Assembly (NCBI GenBank): GCA_910584545.1
Contig: CAJUBC010000001.1
Location: 33,968 to 97,967, forward strand
DNA from: an uncultured Muribaculaceae bacterium
Lineage (GTDB): Bacteria > Bacteroidota > Bacteroidia > Bacteroidales > Muribaculaceae
Direction: 5' to 3'
DNA: 64,000 nt
In this document: in pieces, positions 1 to 9,064 of the stretch
Layout of the letters: every line of letters starts with the position of its first letter
Numbering within the stretch: the first letter of the stretch is position 1
The notes under the pieces: model-generated
What the model saw: the letters and a program-made list of their open reading frames with translations, nothing else
Databases searched by the model: none
Told to the model about the DNA's origin: nothing
Program-made: the position numbers and the translations under genes

Positions 1-1
1 C

Positions 2-2296
2 AATTACCTCGACTCACTCAATCCTCAGCAACGGGCTGCGGTGGAATATTGCGACGGACCGTCGCTGGTGATAGCAGGCGCCGGCTCCGGCAAGACCCGT
101 GTGCTTACCTACAAGATAGTGCATCTCATGCGACACGGCATCGCCCCGGACCGGATTCTCGCCCTCACCTTCACCAACAAGGCCGCGCGCGAGATGAAAA
201 ACCGTATCGCGCCTCTCGTCGGCTATCAGGCGGCCTCACGGCTCTGGATGGGAACTTTCCACTCCATTTTCCTGAGGATGTTGCGCCGCCATGCCGACAG
301 GATTGGTTTCAGAAGCGGATTCACCATCTACGACTCCGACGACACAAAATCACTCATAAAGCTGATAATCCGCGAACTCTGCCTTGATGACAAGGTCTAT
401 AAGGCCTCGGCCGTAGCCTCTACCATCTCAAACGCCAAGAACGCGATGATGACTCCAGAGCAATACGCCGCAAGCTATGGAGACAGGGACAGGAAGGCGC
501 GCCGCCCGATGATAGCCCGCATATTCGAGATATACCGCCGACGCTGCAAGGCCGCGAATGTGATGGATTTCGACGACATCCTCTTCTACACCAACGTCCT
601 GTTCAGGGAAAACGAGGATGTCCGCGACTACTACCGCGATCAGTTCAGATATGTGCTTGTAGATGAGTATCAGGACACCAATTTCGCGCAGCATCTGATA
701 GTTTCGCAGATTGTCAAGCCGAAAAACATGCTCTGCGTTGTCGGCGACGACGCGCAGAGCATCTACTCCTTCCGGGGCGCCAATATCTCGAACATCATCT
801 CCTTGGAGAAGGTCTATCCCGGCCTGCGTACTTTCAAGCTCGAACGCAACTACCGCTCCACAAAGAACATAGTCAATGCAGCCGGGAGTCTCATCTCCGC
901 CAACACCCGCCAGCTTCACAAGGATGTCTACAGCGAGAATGAATCGGGGGCTCCGGTAGAGATCATATCCACGTACAGCGACATCGAGGAAGCATACGTG
1001 GTGGCCAATAGGATAAACGCCCAGAAGCTTTCGGAACATGACTCATACGAGGATTATGCCGTACTCTACCGAACCAACGCGCAGAGCCGCGTGATTGAGG
1101 AGGCGCTACGCAAACGCAACATAAACTACCGCATAGTGGGAGGCACCGCTTTCTACCAGCGCAAGGAGGTGAAGGACGCTCTCGCTTATTTCCGGCTCAC
1201 CATAAACCCGGACGACGACGAAGCCTTGCGGCGAATCATCAACTATCCGGCCAGAGGAATCGGCGACACCACCCTCAAGAAACTCCAGACCGCTGCCTCG
1301 GAAGGGGGAGTGAGTATGTGGCGCATACTCGACGAACCGGACAGATACAAGCTTCCGGTCAACTCCGGAACCATGAAGAAGCTGAACGCGTTCCACGACA
1401 TGATCTCTGATTTCATCGAGGATAATGAGAAATCGAACGCCTACGAACTCGGTCAGCTCATATTCAACCGCACCGGAATACTCCTCGTTCTCGCGCATGA
1501 CAATACGCCCGAGAGTATATCGAGACAGGAAAACCTCTCTGAGATGCTCTCCGGACTCAAGGAATTCGTCGACATTCGCCTTGAGGAGGGAGACGACAAT
1601 GTGAGGATGACTGACTTTCTGTCGGAAGTGCAGCTCGCCACCGATCAGGACGAGAAGGAGGATGGCGATGAAAAGCGCGTAACCCTTATGACCGCCCATT
1701 CGGCCAAGGGTCTGGAGTTCAAACATGTCTATATAGTTGGAGTTGAAGAGGAACTGTTCCCGTCATCCATGGCGATGACCTCGCTCGCCGACATCGAGGA
1801 GGAGCGGAGACTGCTCTATGTGGCAATTACCCGCGCCAAGGAAAGCTGCGTGATGACATACGCCAAATCGCGCTTCCGCAACGGACAGATGAAAATGATG
1901 AATCCCTCGCGATTTATCTCCGACATAAACCCGAAATTCCTGAAGTTCGCCGATTCCGACGACTCTAATAATGATACAAGACACCCGTCATTAGGAATCT
2001 CTCCATCATTCGCCCTCGAAACAACCATGAGACGGGGAACCGGTAGCAATCCGATTGTCAACGCACCACGTCAAGGCCTTGTCAAGGCCACCGGAGGAGC
2101 ACATCCCGGCATCGTGGCCCAGCATACAAAGGATGAACTTGCCCCGGGAGTGCGGATCGAACATGGCAAATTCGGAATCGGGACCATACAGTCGCTCGGC
2201 TCCATCTCGGGAGAGGACAGCATCACGGTCGATTTCGGAGTGATGGGTATCAGGAAACTGATGCTGAAGTACGCACGGTTCAACATATTGGAATAG
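2..2296 (+). CDS. UvrD/PcrA-type superfamily 1A DNA helicase, 5' end outside window
   Basis: ATP-dependent 3'-5' DNA helicase of the UvrD/PcrA/Rep family, acting in excision repair and in clearing replication or recombination intermediates. The open frame runs in from the left edge: its first residues read as the family Q-motif (LNPQQRAAV), so the true start lies upstream and the GTG at base 41 is not the start. Walker A AGAGSGKT, the LVDEYQDTN Walker B box, the QSIYSFRGA motif, the YRS motif and a C-terminal VAITRAKE motif VI are all present. The last ~50 residues (GVRIEHGKFGIGTIQ) form the Tudor-like tail typical of PcrA/UvrD. nspC follows after 2 bases, suggesting co-transcription. The family is certain; the exact orthologue (PcrA or UvrD) is not resolvable here. 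Confidence 0.96.
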   Translation, partial: NYLDSLNPQQRAAVEYCDGPSLVIAGAGSGKTRVLTYKIVHLMRHGIAPDRILALTFTNKAAREMKNRIAPLVGYQAASRLWMGTFHSIFLRMLRRHADRIGFRSGFTIYDSDDTKSLIKLIIRELCLDDKVYKASAVASTISNAKNAMMTPEQYAASYGDRDRKARRPMIARIFEIYRRRCKAANVMDFDDILFYTNVLFRENEDVRDYYRDQFRYVLVDEYQDTNFAQHLIVSQIVKPKNMLCVVGDDAQSIYSFRGANISNIISLEKVYPGLRTFKLERNYRSTKNIVNAAGSLISANTRQLHKDVYSENESGAPVEIISTYSDIEEAYVVANRINAQKLSEHDSYEDYAVLYRTNAQSRVIEEALRKRNINYRIVGGTAFYQRKEVKDALAYFRLTINPDDDEALRRIINYPARGIGDTTLKKLQTAASEGGVSMWRILDEPDRYKLPVNSGTMKKLNAFHDMISDFIEDNEKSNAYELGQLIFNRTGILLVLAHDNTPESISRQENLSEMLSGLKEFVDIRLEEGDDNVRMTDFLSEVQLATDQDEKEDGDEKRVTLMTAHSAKGLEFKHVYIVGVEEELFPSSMAMTSLADIEEERRLLYVAITRAKESCVMTYAKSRFRNGQMKMMNPSRFISDINPKFLKFADSDDSNNDTRHPSLGISPSFALETTMRRGTGSNPIVNAPRQGLVKATGGAHPGIVAQHTKDELAPGVRIEHGKFGIGTIQSLGSISGEDSITVDFGVMGIRKLMLKYARFNILE

Positions 2297-2298
2297 AA

Positions 2299-3426
2299 AT
2301 GAATATACCTACACCTTATTATATAGTCTACGAAGAGAGACTGCGCCAGAACATGGAGAAACTGAAACGCGTCTCCGAAGCATGCGACCTGAAGATAATA
2401 ATGGCGTTCAAGGCGAACGCCCTCTGGAAGACCTTCGATGTCATTGGCGAGTATTTCACAGGGTCCACAGCCAGTTCGCTCAACGAGATGAAACTCTCTC
2501 TCGAATTTCTCGGCCATGACGTGCATGCGTATTGCCCCGTCTATACCGACAGCTCTTTCCCTGAATTTCTCAAGGGCTGCAGCCACATCACCTTTAATTC
2601 ACTGGCTCAGTTCCATAGATTCCACCCTCAGATAAAAGCTTCCGGTCGCAAGGTGTCGGCCGGACTCCGCGTGAATCCGCATTGCAGCGTGATCGAGACG
2701 GACATCTATAATCCCTGCGTGCCGGGATCACGCTTCGGCGAGAAACCGGAGAATCTACGCGACGGACTACCCGAGGGAATCGAGGGGCTTCACTTCCATG
2801 CCCTCTGCGAATCGGACAGCCATGATCTTGAAAAAGTGCTCGACGCTTTCAAGAAAGATTACGGACATCTGCTCCCGGGACTGAAATGGCTCAACATGGG
2901 TGGCGGACACCTCATAACACGCAAGGATTACGACACGGAACATCTGATAAATATCGTCAACAAGCTGCATGAGGGATATCCCGGTCTGGAGATCATCATC
3001 GAGCCTGGAAGCGCCTTCACGTGGCAGACGGGTGATCTCGTGACCGAAGTTCTCGACGTGGTGGAAGACGCGGGGATACGCACCGCGATCATCGACGCGT
3101 CATTCGCATGCCACATGCCAGACTGCCTCGAGATGCCATATCGCCCCGCCATCGCCGAAGCACTCCCCGATGACGCGGAGGGAATATCATACCGCCTGGG
3201 CGGCAACTCCTGCCTTAGCGGCGATTTCACCGGCGACTGGAAATTCGCCGAACCTCTCCGCCCCGGCGACCGCCTCACGCTTCTCGACATGAACCATTAT
3301 ACCACGGTAAAGACAAATATGTTCAACGGCATACAGCATCCATCCATCTGGTGGCAACCGAAATCAGGCAACCCGAAGTTGCTACGCGAGTTCACATACG
3401 ACGACTACAAAAACCGAATGGACTGA
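2299..3426 (+). CDS. nspC: Carboxynorspermidine/carboxyspermidine decarboxylase
   Basis: PLP-dependent decarboxylase (fold III, alanine-racemase-like) that makes spermidine or norspermidine from the carboxy form, the last step of the polyamine route used by Bacteroidales instead of SpeE. The PLP lysine is in MAFKANALW (about residue 38); a glycine-rich NMGGGHL motif and IIEPGSAF box supply further cofactor contacts, and the DFTGDW/CLSGDF segment near the C-terminus is typical of NspC. At 375 residues it has the usual length. The ATG lies 2 bases after the helicase stop, so it probably shares that transcript. The partner carboxyspermidine dehydrogenase is not in this window. Confidence 0.93.
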   Translation: MNIPTPYYIVYEERLRQNMEKLKRVSEACDLKIIMAFKANALWKTFDVIGEYFTGSTASSLNEMKLSLEFLGHDVHAYCPVYTDSSFPEFLKGCSHITFNSLAQFHRFHPQIKASGRKVSAGLRVNPHCSVIETDIYNPCVPGSRFGEKPENLRDGLPEGIEGLHFHALCESDSHDLEKVLDAFKKDYGHLLPGLKWLNMGGGHLITRKDYDTEHLINIVNKLHEGYPGLEIIIEPGSAFTWQTGDLVTEVLDVVEDAGIRTAIIDASFACHMPDCLEMPYRPAIAEALPDDAEGISYRLGGNSCLSGDFTGDWKFAEPLRPGDRLTLLDMNHYTTVKTNMFNGIQHPSIWWQPKSGNPKLLREFTYDDYKNRMD

Positions 3427-3487
3427 AAAGTTGTCCAAAACAAATATTTATACTCCTATCATTTAGCCGTTTAACATTATACATTAT

Positions 3488-3520
3488 CGCAAAAGTTTTC
3501 CAAAACGAAAAACTTTTGCG
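3488..3520. terminator. Perfect 12-bp inverted repeat between nspC and nrdD
   Basis: CGCAAAAGTTTT (3488-3499) is exactly reverse-complemented at 3509-3520 with a 9-base loop, followed by ATATTTTTAT. It sits 62 bases after the nspC stop and about 20 bases before the nrdD -33 box. It may terminate the helicase-nspC transcript or act as an operator for nrdD. The arm AAAAGTTTTCCAAAAC (3491-3506) also occurs at 3426-3441 with one mismatch, directly over the nspC stop. Confidence 0.55.
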
Positions 3521-3538
3521 ATATTTTTATGTTAAATC

Positions 3539-3570
3539 TTTGCAAAGATGGATTATTATTTCTAAATTTG
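3539..3570 (+). promoter_or_regulatory. Bacteroidota-type promoter for nrdDG
   Basis: TTTG at 3539-3542, a 20-base spacer, then TAAATTTG at 3563-3570. This fits the Bacteroidota sigma-ABfr consensus (TTTG, 19-21, TAnnTTTG). The predicted start leaves a leader of about 55 bases before the nrdD ATG at 3629. Confidence 0.75.
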
Positions 3571-3628
3571 CATTGAAGTTATCAAACCGCTTCGAAGGAA
3601 AAATCTAACCGAAAAATACACCTTAATA

Positions 3629-5833
3629 ATGATACAGCTTGTAGAGAAACGTGATGGCCGCGTGGTCGGATACAATGAGGAGAAAATCAAGGCGGCGATC
3701 CGCAAGGCTATGCTCACCACCGAGAGAGGAGAGGATGAAGCCCTGATTCAGAAAATCGCCGACCGCATCGGCATGGGCGGCCGCGAGCGGATGACCGTAG
3801 AGGAAATCCAGGACCGTGTGGAGGATGAGCTGATGAATTCCTCGCGTAAGGATGTGGCGCGCCGCTACATCGCTTACCGCGACCAGCGCTCCATAGCCCG
3901 CCGGGCCAAGACACGCGACATGTTTCTCGAGATCATCGAGGCCAAGAACAACGACATCACCCGCGAGAACGCCAATATGAACACCGATTCTCCGGCGGGA
4001 ATGATGATGAAATTCGCCAGCGAGACAACAAAACCCTTCGTCGACGACTATCTTCTCTCACCCGAGGTAAAACAGGCTGTAAAGAACAATTATATCCACA
4101 TCCACGACAAGGACTATTACCCCACCAAGAGTCTCACATGCGTACAGCACCCGCTTGACCGCATTCTCGAGCGAGGTTTCGTAGCCGGCCACGGCGAGTC
4201 GAGACCCGCCAAGCGTATCGAGACCGCAAGTGTGATTGCATGCATCTCGCTGGAGACAGCCCAGAACGAGATGCACGGCGGTCAGGCCATCCCTGCTTTC
4301 GACTTCTATCTCGCTCCCTTCGTACGCAAGTCGTTTGTTGAAGAAGTGAAGAACATCGAGGCACTCGCCGGTTCCGACCTGTCGCATCTCTACGACTGCG
4401 AGCTGGACGACTACCTCAAGCGCGATCTTGTCGGTCTCGAAGGGGAAGAGCGACTGAAGCAGCATGCCGTCAACAAGACGGTGGACCGCGTGCATCAGGC
4501 GATGGAGGCTTTCATCCATAATATGAACACCATCCATTCGCGCGGCGGCAACCAGGTGGTTTTCTCCTCCATCAATTATGGCACCGACACCTCGGCCGAA
4601 GGGCGCTGCGTGATCCGCGAGCTGCTTAACTCCACCTACGAAGGCGTAGGCAACGGTGCCACTGCCATCTTCCCCATCCAGATATGGAAAAAGAAGCGGG
4701 GCGTAAGCTATCTGCCCGATGACAGCAACTATGACCTCTACAGGCTCGCATGCAAGGTAACGGCCCGCAGGTTCTTCCCGAACTTCCTGAATCTCGACGC
4801 TACTTTCAACCAGTGTTCGGAATGGCGGCCGAACGACCCCAAACGTTACCTTCATGAGGTGGCCACAATGGGATGCCGCACCCGTGTCTTCGAGAACCGG
4901 TTCGGCGAGAAGACATCCGTAGGACGAGGCAATCTCTCCTTCACGACAGTCAACATCGTCCGCATCGCAATCGAAGTGATGCCCATCAAGGACCCTGAGG
5001 AACGCATCCGCCGATTCTTCGAGAAACTCGATGAAGTGCTCGACATAACTGCGCTGCAGCTAGACGAGCGTTTTAATTTCCAGAAAACGGCACTCGCCAA
5101 ACAGTTCCCGCTTGTAATGTCTACGCTCTGGAACGGCTCCGACGTGCTCGATCCCAACGACACCATCGAGAAAGTGATCAACCAGGGGACTCTCGGAATC
5201 GGATTCATCGGCCTGGCGGAATGCCTTATAGCCCTTACCGGCAAGCATCATGGCGAAAGCGAGGAAGCGCAGACCCTCGGCCTTAAGATAGTGGGCCACA
5301 TCCGCAGCCGCGCCAACGAGTTCTCGGAAACATACCACCACAATTATTCAGTGCTGGCGACTCCCGCCGAGGGTCTCTCAGGCAAATTCACCCGCCGCGA
5401 CCGCAAGACGTTCGGCATAATCCCGGGAATCACCGACAAGGACTATTATACAAACTCCAATCACGTGCCGGTATATTACCACTGCTCGCCGCGCCACAAG
5501 GCGAAAGTGGAGGCTCCATACCATGAACTGACAGCCGGCGGACATATCTTCTACGTGGAGATAGATGGGGATGCCACCCACAACGAGGAGTCGATCATGC
5601 AGATAGTCGACCTGATGGATAAATATAATATGGGTTACGGCTCGGTGAACCACAACCGCAACCACTGTCCCCAATGCGGCTACGAGAACGCCGAGAAGGA
5701 GCAACAGTTCTGCCCCAGATGCGGCAGCCGTTTCGAGACCATCCAGCGCATCACCGGGTATCTGGTAGGCACCACCGACCGCTGGAACTCCGGCAAGCTC
5801 GCGGAACTTCATGACCGCGTGGTGCACAAATGA
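3629..5833 (+). CDS. nrdD: Anaerobic ribonucleoside-triphosphate reductase (class III)
   Basis: Glycyl-radical enzyme reducing ribonucleoside triphosphates to deoxyribonucleotides under anoxia. An N-terminal ATP-cone (residues 1 to ~90, VEKRDGRVVGYNEEKI) provides allosteric control. The catalytic barrel follows, and the C-terminus carries a zinc site of two CxxC pairs (CPQCG and CPRCG) and the glycyl-radical loop RITGYLVGTTDRWN. The length of 734 residues is normal. The start ATG follows a good promoter. The activase nrdG begins 16 bases downstream. The upstream hairpin could contribute regulation; no clear NrdR box was seen. Confidence 0.97.
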   Translation: MIQLVEKRDGRVVGYNEEKIKAAIRKAMLTTERGEDEALIQKIADRIGMGGRERMTVEEIQDRVEDELMNSSRKDVARRYIAYRDQRSIARRAKTRDMFLEIIEAKNNDITRENANMNTDSPAGMMMKFASETTKPFVDDYLLSPEVKQAVKNNYIHIHDKDYYPTKSLTCVQHPLDRILERGFVAGHGESRPAKRIETASVIACISLETAQNEMHGGQAIPAFDFYLAPFVRKSFVEEVKNIEALAGSDLSHLYDCELDDYLKRDLVGLEGEERLKQHAVNKTVDRVHQAMEAFIHNMNTIHSRGGNQVVFSSINYGTDTSAEGRCVIRELLNSTYEGVGNGATAIFPIQIWKKKRGVSYLPDDSNYDLYRLACKVTARRFFPNFLNLDATFNQCSEWRPNDPKRYLHEVATMGCRTRVFENRFGEKTSVGRGNLSFTTVNIVRIAIEVMPIKDPEERIRRFFEKLDEVLDITALQLDERFNFQKTALAKQFPLVMSTLWNGSDVLDPNDTIEKVINQGTLGIGFIGLAECLIALTGKHHGESEEAQTLGLKIVGHIRSRANEFSETYHHNYSVLATPAEGLSGKFTRRDRKTFGIIPGITDKDYYTNSNHVPVYYHCSPRHKAKVEAPYHELTAGGHIFYVEIDGDATHNEESIMQIVDLMDKYNMGYGSVNHNRNHCPQCGYENAEKEQQFCPRCGSRFETIQRITGYLVGTTDRWNSGKLAELHDRVVHK

Positions 5834-5849
5834 CCTATTACCGACTGAT

Positions 5850-6323
5850 ATGAGAATCCTCGACATTGTCAGAGGCACAACTGTGGATGGACCCGGTTTC
5901 AGAACCTCCATCTACTTCGCCGGATGCGACCACCGCTGCCCGGGCTGCCACAACCCACAGTCGTGGGACTTCGGGGGAGGCTATGATATAAGCCTCGAGG
6001 AACTGATGGAGATTATCCTCGAAGAGGATTTCGATGTCACGCTTACCGGAGGAGACCCTTTATATCAGCATGAGCAGGTGAAGCACCTTGTTGACAGCGT
6101 AGTGGACGCGGGGCATACGGTATGGATATACACCGGTTTCAGGTGGGAGGAGATCATTGCTCGTCCGGAACTGCTCGATGCGGTAAGGAATGCAGAAGTG
6201 GTTGTCGACTCCCCCTTCATGGCTGAATTGCGCGATACCGACCTGCTTTTCCGAGGGTCCTCCAACCAACGTCTCGTCAAAGTAGTCGAATCCATCGCCT
6301 CCGGTTCCATAATCTTACGATGA
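5850..6323 (+). CDS. nrdG: Anaerobic ribonucleotide reductase-activating protein (radical SAM)
   Basis: Radical-SAM activase that installs the glycyl radical on NrdD. The 4Fe-4S motif CxxxCxxC is CDHRCPGCHNPQSW near residue 28, and TLTGGDPLYQ is the SAM-binding GGxP-like segment. The ATG at 5850 is chosen because the protein then begins MRILDIVRG, the usual NrdG N-terminus; an in-frame upstream start at 5811 would lie inside nrdD. It gives 157 residues, the usual size, 16 bases after the nrdD stop. Confidence 0.95.
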   Translation: MRILDIVRGTTVDGPGFRTSIYFAGCDHRCPGCHNPQSWDFGGGYDISLEELMEIILEEDFDVTLTGGDPLYQHEQVKHLVDSVVDAGHTVWIYTGFRWEEIIARPELLDAVRNAEVVVDSPFMAELRDTDLLFRGSSNQRLVKVVESIASGSIILR

Positions 6324-6362
6324 AGTCCGTTGGTTCATAGAGTCTGTTTGAGATTTTTTTAT

Positions 6363-6370
6363 TAATTTTG
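6363..6370 (+). promoter_or_regulatory. -7 element upstream of tgt
   Basis: TAATTTTG matches TAnnTTTG. The nearest TTTG (6347-6350) is only 12 bases upstream, so no well-spaced -33 is present. The ATG at 6402 lies 31 bases downstream. Confidence 0.4.
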
Positions 6371-6401
6371 CTTTTCAAAACTGACTTTTGAGGCAAAAAG
6401 A

Positions 6402-7532
6402 ATGGATTTCAAGATAGAAGCCACCGCGCCCGGTTCGGAAGCGAGAGCCGGCGAAATCACGACAGACCATGGTCGCATACCGACCCCGATTTTCATGCCT
6501 GTAGGCACCGTCGGGAGCGTAAAGGCGGTGCATGCCCATGAACTGAAGGAGGATATCGATGCGAAAATAATACTCGGCAACACATATCACCTCTATCTCA
6601 GACCGGGACTCGAAGTGCTCCGCAAGGCCGGCGGTCTACATAAGTTCAACAGCTGGGACCGCCCGATTCTGACAGACTCCGGTGGCTTCCAGGTCTTTTC
6701 ATTGGCTTCAAACCGCAAGCTGCGCGAGGAGGGAGCATGGTTCCGCAGCCATATCGACGGCAGCAAGCATCTCTTCACTCCCGAAGGGGTGGTCGACATA
6801 GAGCGCGCCATCGGCGCCGACATCATGATGGCTCTCGACGAATGCCCTCCAGGCACTTCCGACTATGACTATGCCAAGAACTCTCTGGGACTTACCCTCC
6901 GCTGGCTGCAGCGGGGATGGAAGCGCTACAAGGAGACCGAAGGCCTCTACGGATACAGTCAGGCTTACTTCCCGATCGTGCAGGGGTGCGTCTATCCCGA
7001 TCTTCGCCGCGAATCGGCCAGGTTCGTCGCCGATCTCGGTGCAGACGGCAATGCCATCGGCGGCCTCGCGGTAGGAGAACCCACCGAGAAGATGTACGAG
7101 ATGATCGAGATAGTCAACGAGATTCTTCCCAAGGACAAGCCCCGCTACCTGATGGGTGTCGGTACCCCGGCCAATATCCTCGAGGCAATTGACCGGGGCG
7201 TGGACATGATGGACTGCGTGATGCCTACCCGAAACGGACGCAACGGCATGATTTTCACCCGCAACGGTATCATCAATCTGAAAAACAAGAAATGGGCTGA
7301 CGATTTCTCTCCGCTCGACCCAGGAGGTCCCTCTCGAGTGGACGAGGAGTATTCCAAGGCTTATCTCCGACATCTTTTCACCAGTCATGAGATTCTGGGA
7401 ATGCAGATAGCGTCAATCCATAATCTGGCTTTCTATCTATGGCTCGTCAAGGAGGCGCGCCGCCATATCGTCGCCGGTGATTTCAAGCAGTGGAAAGAGG
7501 AGATGGCAGTCAACGTAACCCGCCGTCTATGA
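6402..7532 (+). CDS. tgt: tRNA-guanine transglycosylase, queuosine pathway; zinc cysteines missing
   Basis: Exchanges guanine 34 of GUN-anticodon tRNAs for preQ1 in queuosine synthesis. The substrate-binding TDSGGFQVFS and the nucleophile region DCVMPTRNGRNG are intact. The zinc loop of characterised bacterial Tgt (three cysteines, aligned to DPECDCYTC in the E. coli enzyme) reads DPGGPSRVD at about residues 306-314, so all three cysteine ligands are replaced, while the histidine of SIHNLAFY remains. The fold and length (376 residues) are otherwise normal, so this is a divergent but probably active form. The stop overlaps the ATG of the next gene, giving translational coupling to an LptG-type permease. 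Confidence 0.94.
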   Translation: MDFKIEATAPGSEARAGEITTDHGRIPTPIFMPVGTVGSVKAVHAHELKEDIDAKIILGNTYHLYLRPGLEVLRKAGGLHKFNSWDRPILTDSGGFQVFSLASNRKLREEGAWFRSHIDGSKHLFTPEGVVDIERAIGADIMMALDECPPGTSDYDYAKNSLGLTLRWLQRGWKRYKETEGLYGYSQAYFPIVQGCVYPDLRRESARFVADLGADGNAIGGLAVGEPTEKMYEMIEIVNEILPKDKPRYLMGVGTPANILEAIDRGVDMMDCVMPTRNGRNGMIFTRNGIINLKNKKWADDFSPLDPGGPSRVDEEYSKAYLRHLFTSHEILGMQIASIHNLAFYLWLVKEARRHIVAGDFKQWKEEMAVNVTRRL

Positions 7533-8641
7533 GCCGGAAGAAATGGGACTGGTCCAAGGTCGGGCTGAAGACTCTCGACATCTATATCCTGAAGAAATTC
7601 CTCGGGACATACTTCTTCGCGACCCTCCTGATCCTGGCCGTCATCTCCATGTTCGACATCACGGAGAAACTCGATGCCTTCCTCAGCGCGCCGCTCAAGG
7701 AAACGCTGTTCGACTATTTCGCGTCCTTTCTCCCTTATTTCGCCAACCAGCTCTCCCCTCTCTTCACCTTCATTTCGGTTATTTTCTTCACCACCAAACT
7801 TGCCGACCACTCGGAAATCATCGCCATCCTGTCGAGCGGCGTGAGTTTCAACCGACTCATGCGACCCTATATGATAGGTGCCGCAGTGATCGCCTCCCTT
7901 ACATTCGTGCTCAGCAACTATGCGATACCACCCACCAACGTGAAGCGAATCGCATATACCAACAAATATGTGAAGAACCGAGCAGTAACCACCGGCATCG
8001 ACATCCAGATGATGGCTGCGCCGGGTACCGTGGTCTACATCGGGCGCTTCGAGAATTCCAACAAGATGGGATACCGCTTCTCGATGGATAAATTCAACGG
8101 CAAGGAACTCGTCTCCCGCCTTACAGCCCAGACCGTCACATATGACAGCACCCGTCAGTACCACTGGATGCTGCATGACTACATGATCCGCGACTTCAAC
8201 GGCATGACCGAGAAAATAACCAAGGGTAACTCCAAGGATACAGTCATACCGATAGAGCCGCGCGACTTCCTCATCTCAAGGAATGACCAGGAAACCCTTA
8301 CCACTCCACAGTTAACCACATATATCGACAAACAGAAACGACGGGGAGTGGCCAACATCAAGGAGTTTGAGATAGAAAAAGAGAAACGCTACGCCTCCAC
8401 GGCAGCGGCATTCATCCTCACCCTCATAGGTCTCTCCCTGTCGGCCAAGAAGGTCAAGGGTGGAATGGGTATAAACATAGGTATCGGTCTCGTGCTGAGT
8501 TTCAGCTATATACTTTTCTCTACCGTGACAAGCTCATTCGCAGTATCCGGACTGACCACACCATTCATAGCCATGGAGATTCCTAACGTGGTCTATCTCG
8601 CGATAGGGCTCTTCCTGTATTACAGAGCAAGAAAATTCTGA
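7529..8641 (+). CDS. LptF/LptG (YjgP/YjgQ) family LPS-export permease
   Basis: Inner-membrane permease subunit of the LPS transport machine. Membrane segments are seen near residues 20-45, 60-85 and 100-125, followed by a periplasmic beta-rich domain (about 135-275) and three C-terminal helices (about 295-370). The ATG at 7529 overlaps the tgt stop as ATGA and starts MSRKKWDWSKV; the longer frame from 7490 would lie inside tgt. Bacteroidota usually have one or two such permeases paired functionally with LptB, whose gene here is at 21.8 kb on the same strand. Which of LptF or LptG it is cannot be decided. Confidence 0.85.
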   Translation: MSRKKWDWSKVGLKTLDIYILKKFLGTYFFATLLILAVISMFDITEKLDAFLSAPLKETLFDYFASFLPYFANQLSPLFTFISVIFFTTKLADHSEIIAILSSGVSFNRLMRPYMIGAAVIASLTFVLSNYAIPPTNVKRIAYTNKYVKNRAVTTGIDIQMMAAPGTVVYIGRFENSNKMGYRFSMDKFNGKELVSRLTAQTVTYDSTRQYHWMLHDYMIRDFNGMTEKITKGNSKDTVIPIEPRDFLISRNDQETLTTPQLTTYIDKQKRRGVANIKEFEIEKEKRYASTAAAFILTLIGLSLSAKKVKGGMGINIGIGLVLSFSYILFSTVTSSFAVSGLTTPFIAMEIPNVVYLAIGLFLYYRARKF

Positions 8642-8690
8642 CGGTCAGCATCTGATTGGCCGTCAATAATAAATATTTAACGCTTATATT

Positions 8691-9032
8691 ATGGAATCAA
8701 GAGTGCCCGACTGGGCAATGGACATGAACTGCGCCATCACGGTGTGCGACCGCGAGGGTGTCATCGTGTATATGAACGAACCGTCGCGCGAGCTTTACCG
8801 CAAGCATGGCAATCTCATCGGCAAAAGCCTTATACCGTGCCACGGGGAGCGTTCGCAGGGAATAATCCGCGAGCTTCTTGCTACAGGAGGCTCAAATGTC
8901 TATACTATTGAGAAGAAAGGGGTTCACAAACTCATCTATCAGTCGGCATGGCGCGAGAACGGCGAAGTGGCCGGGCTCGTGGAATTCTCCATCATCCTTC
9001 CCGCTGAAATGCCTCACTATGTGAGGGAATAA
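8691..9032 (+). CDS. Small stand-alone PAS-domain protein
   Basis: A 113-residue protein consisting of essentially one PAS fold: ITVCDREGVIVYMNEPSREL is the typical beta-strand/helix opening, and the GLVEFSIIL strand closes it. No kinase, HTH or GGDEF output domain, no signal peptide and no membrane segment are present, so it would be a cytosolic sensor or protein-interaction module. The two cysteines (near residues 14 and 19) and a CHGER motif around residue 47 might bind a ligand or heme, but this is speculation. It stands alone between the lptG-type gene (+) and folK (-, convergent). Confidence 0.75.
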   Translation: MESRVPDWAMDMNCAITVCDREGVIVYMNEPSRELYRKHGNLIGKSLIPCHGERSQGIIRELLATGGSNVYTIEKKGVHKLIYQSAWRENGEVAGLVEFSIILPAEMPHYVRE

Positions 9033-9064
9033 ATTGTGTGTGGACGAAGACAGGTCCCGTTGCA

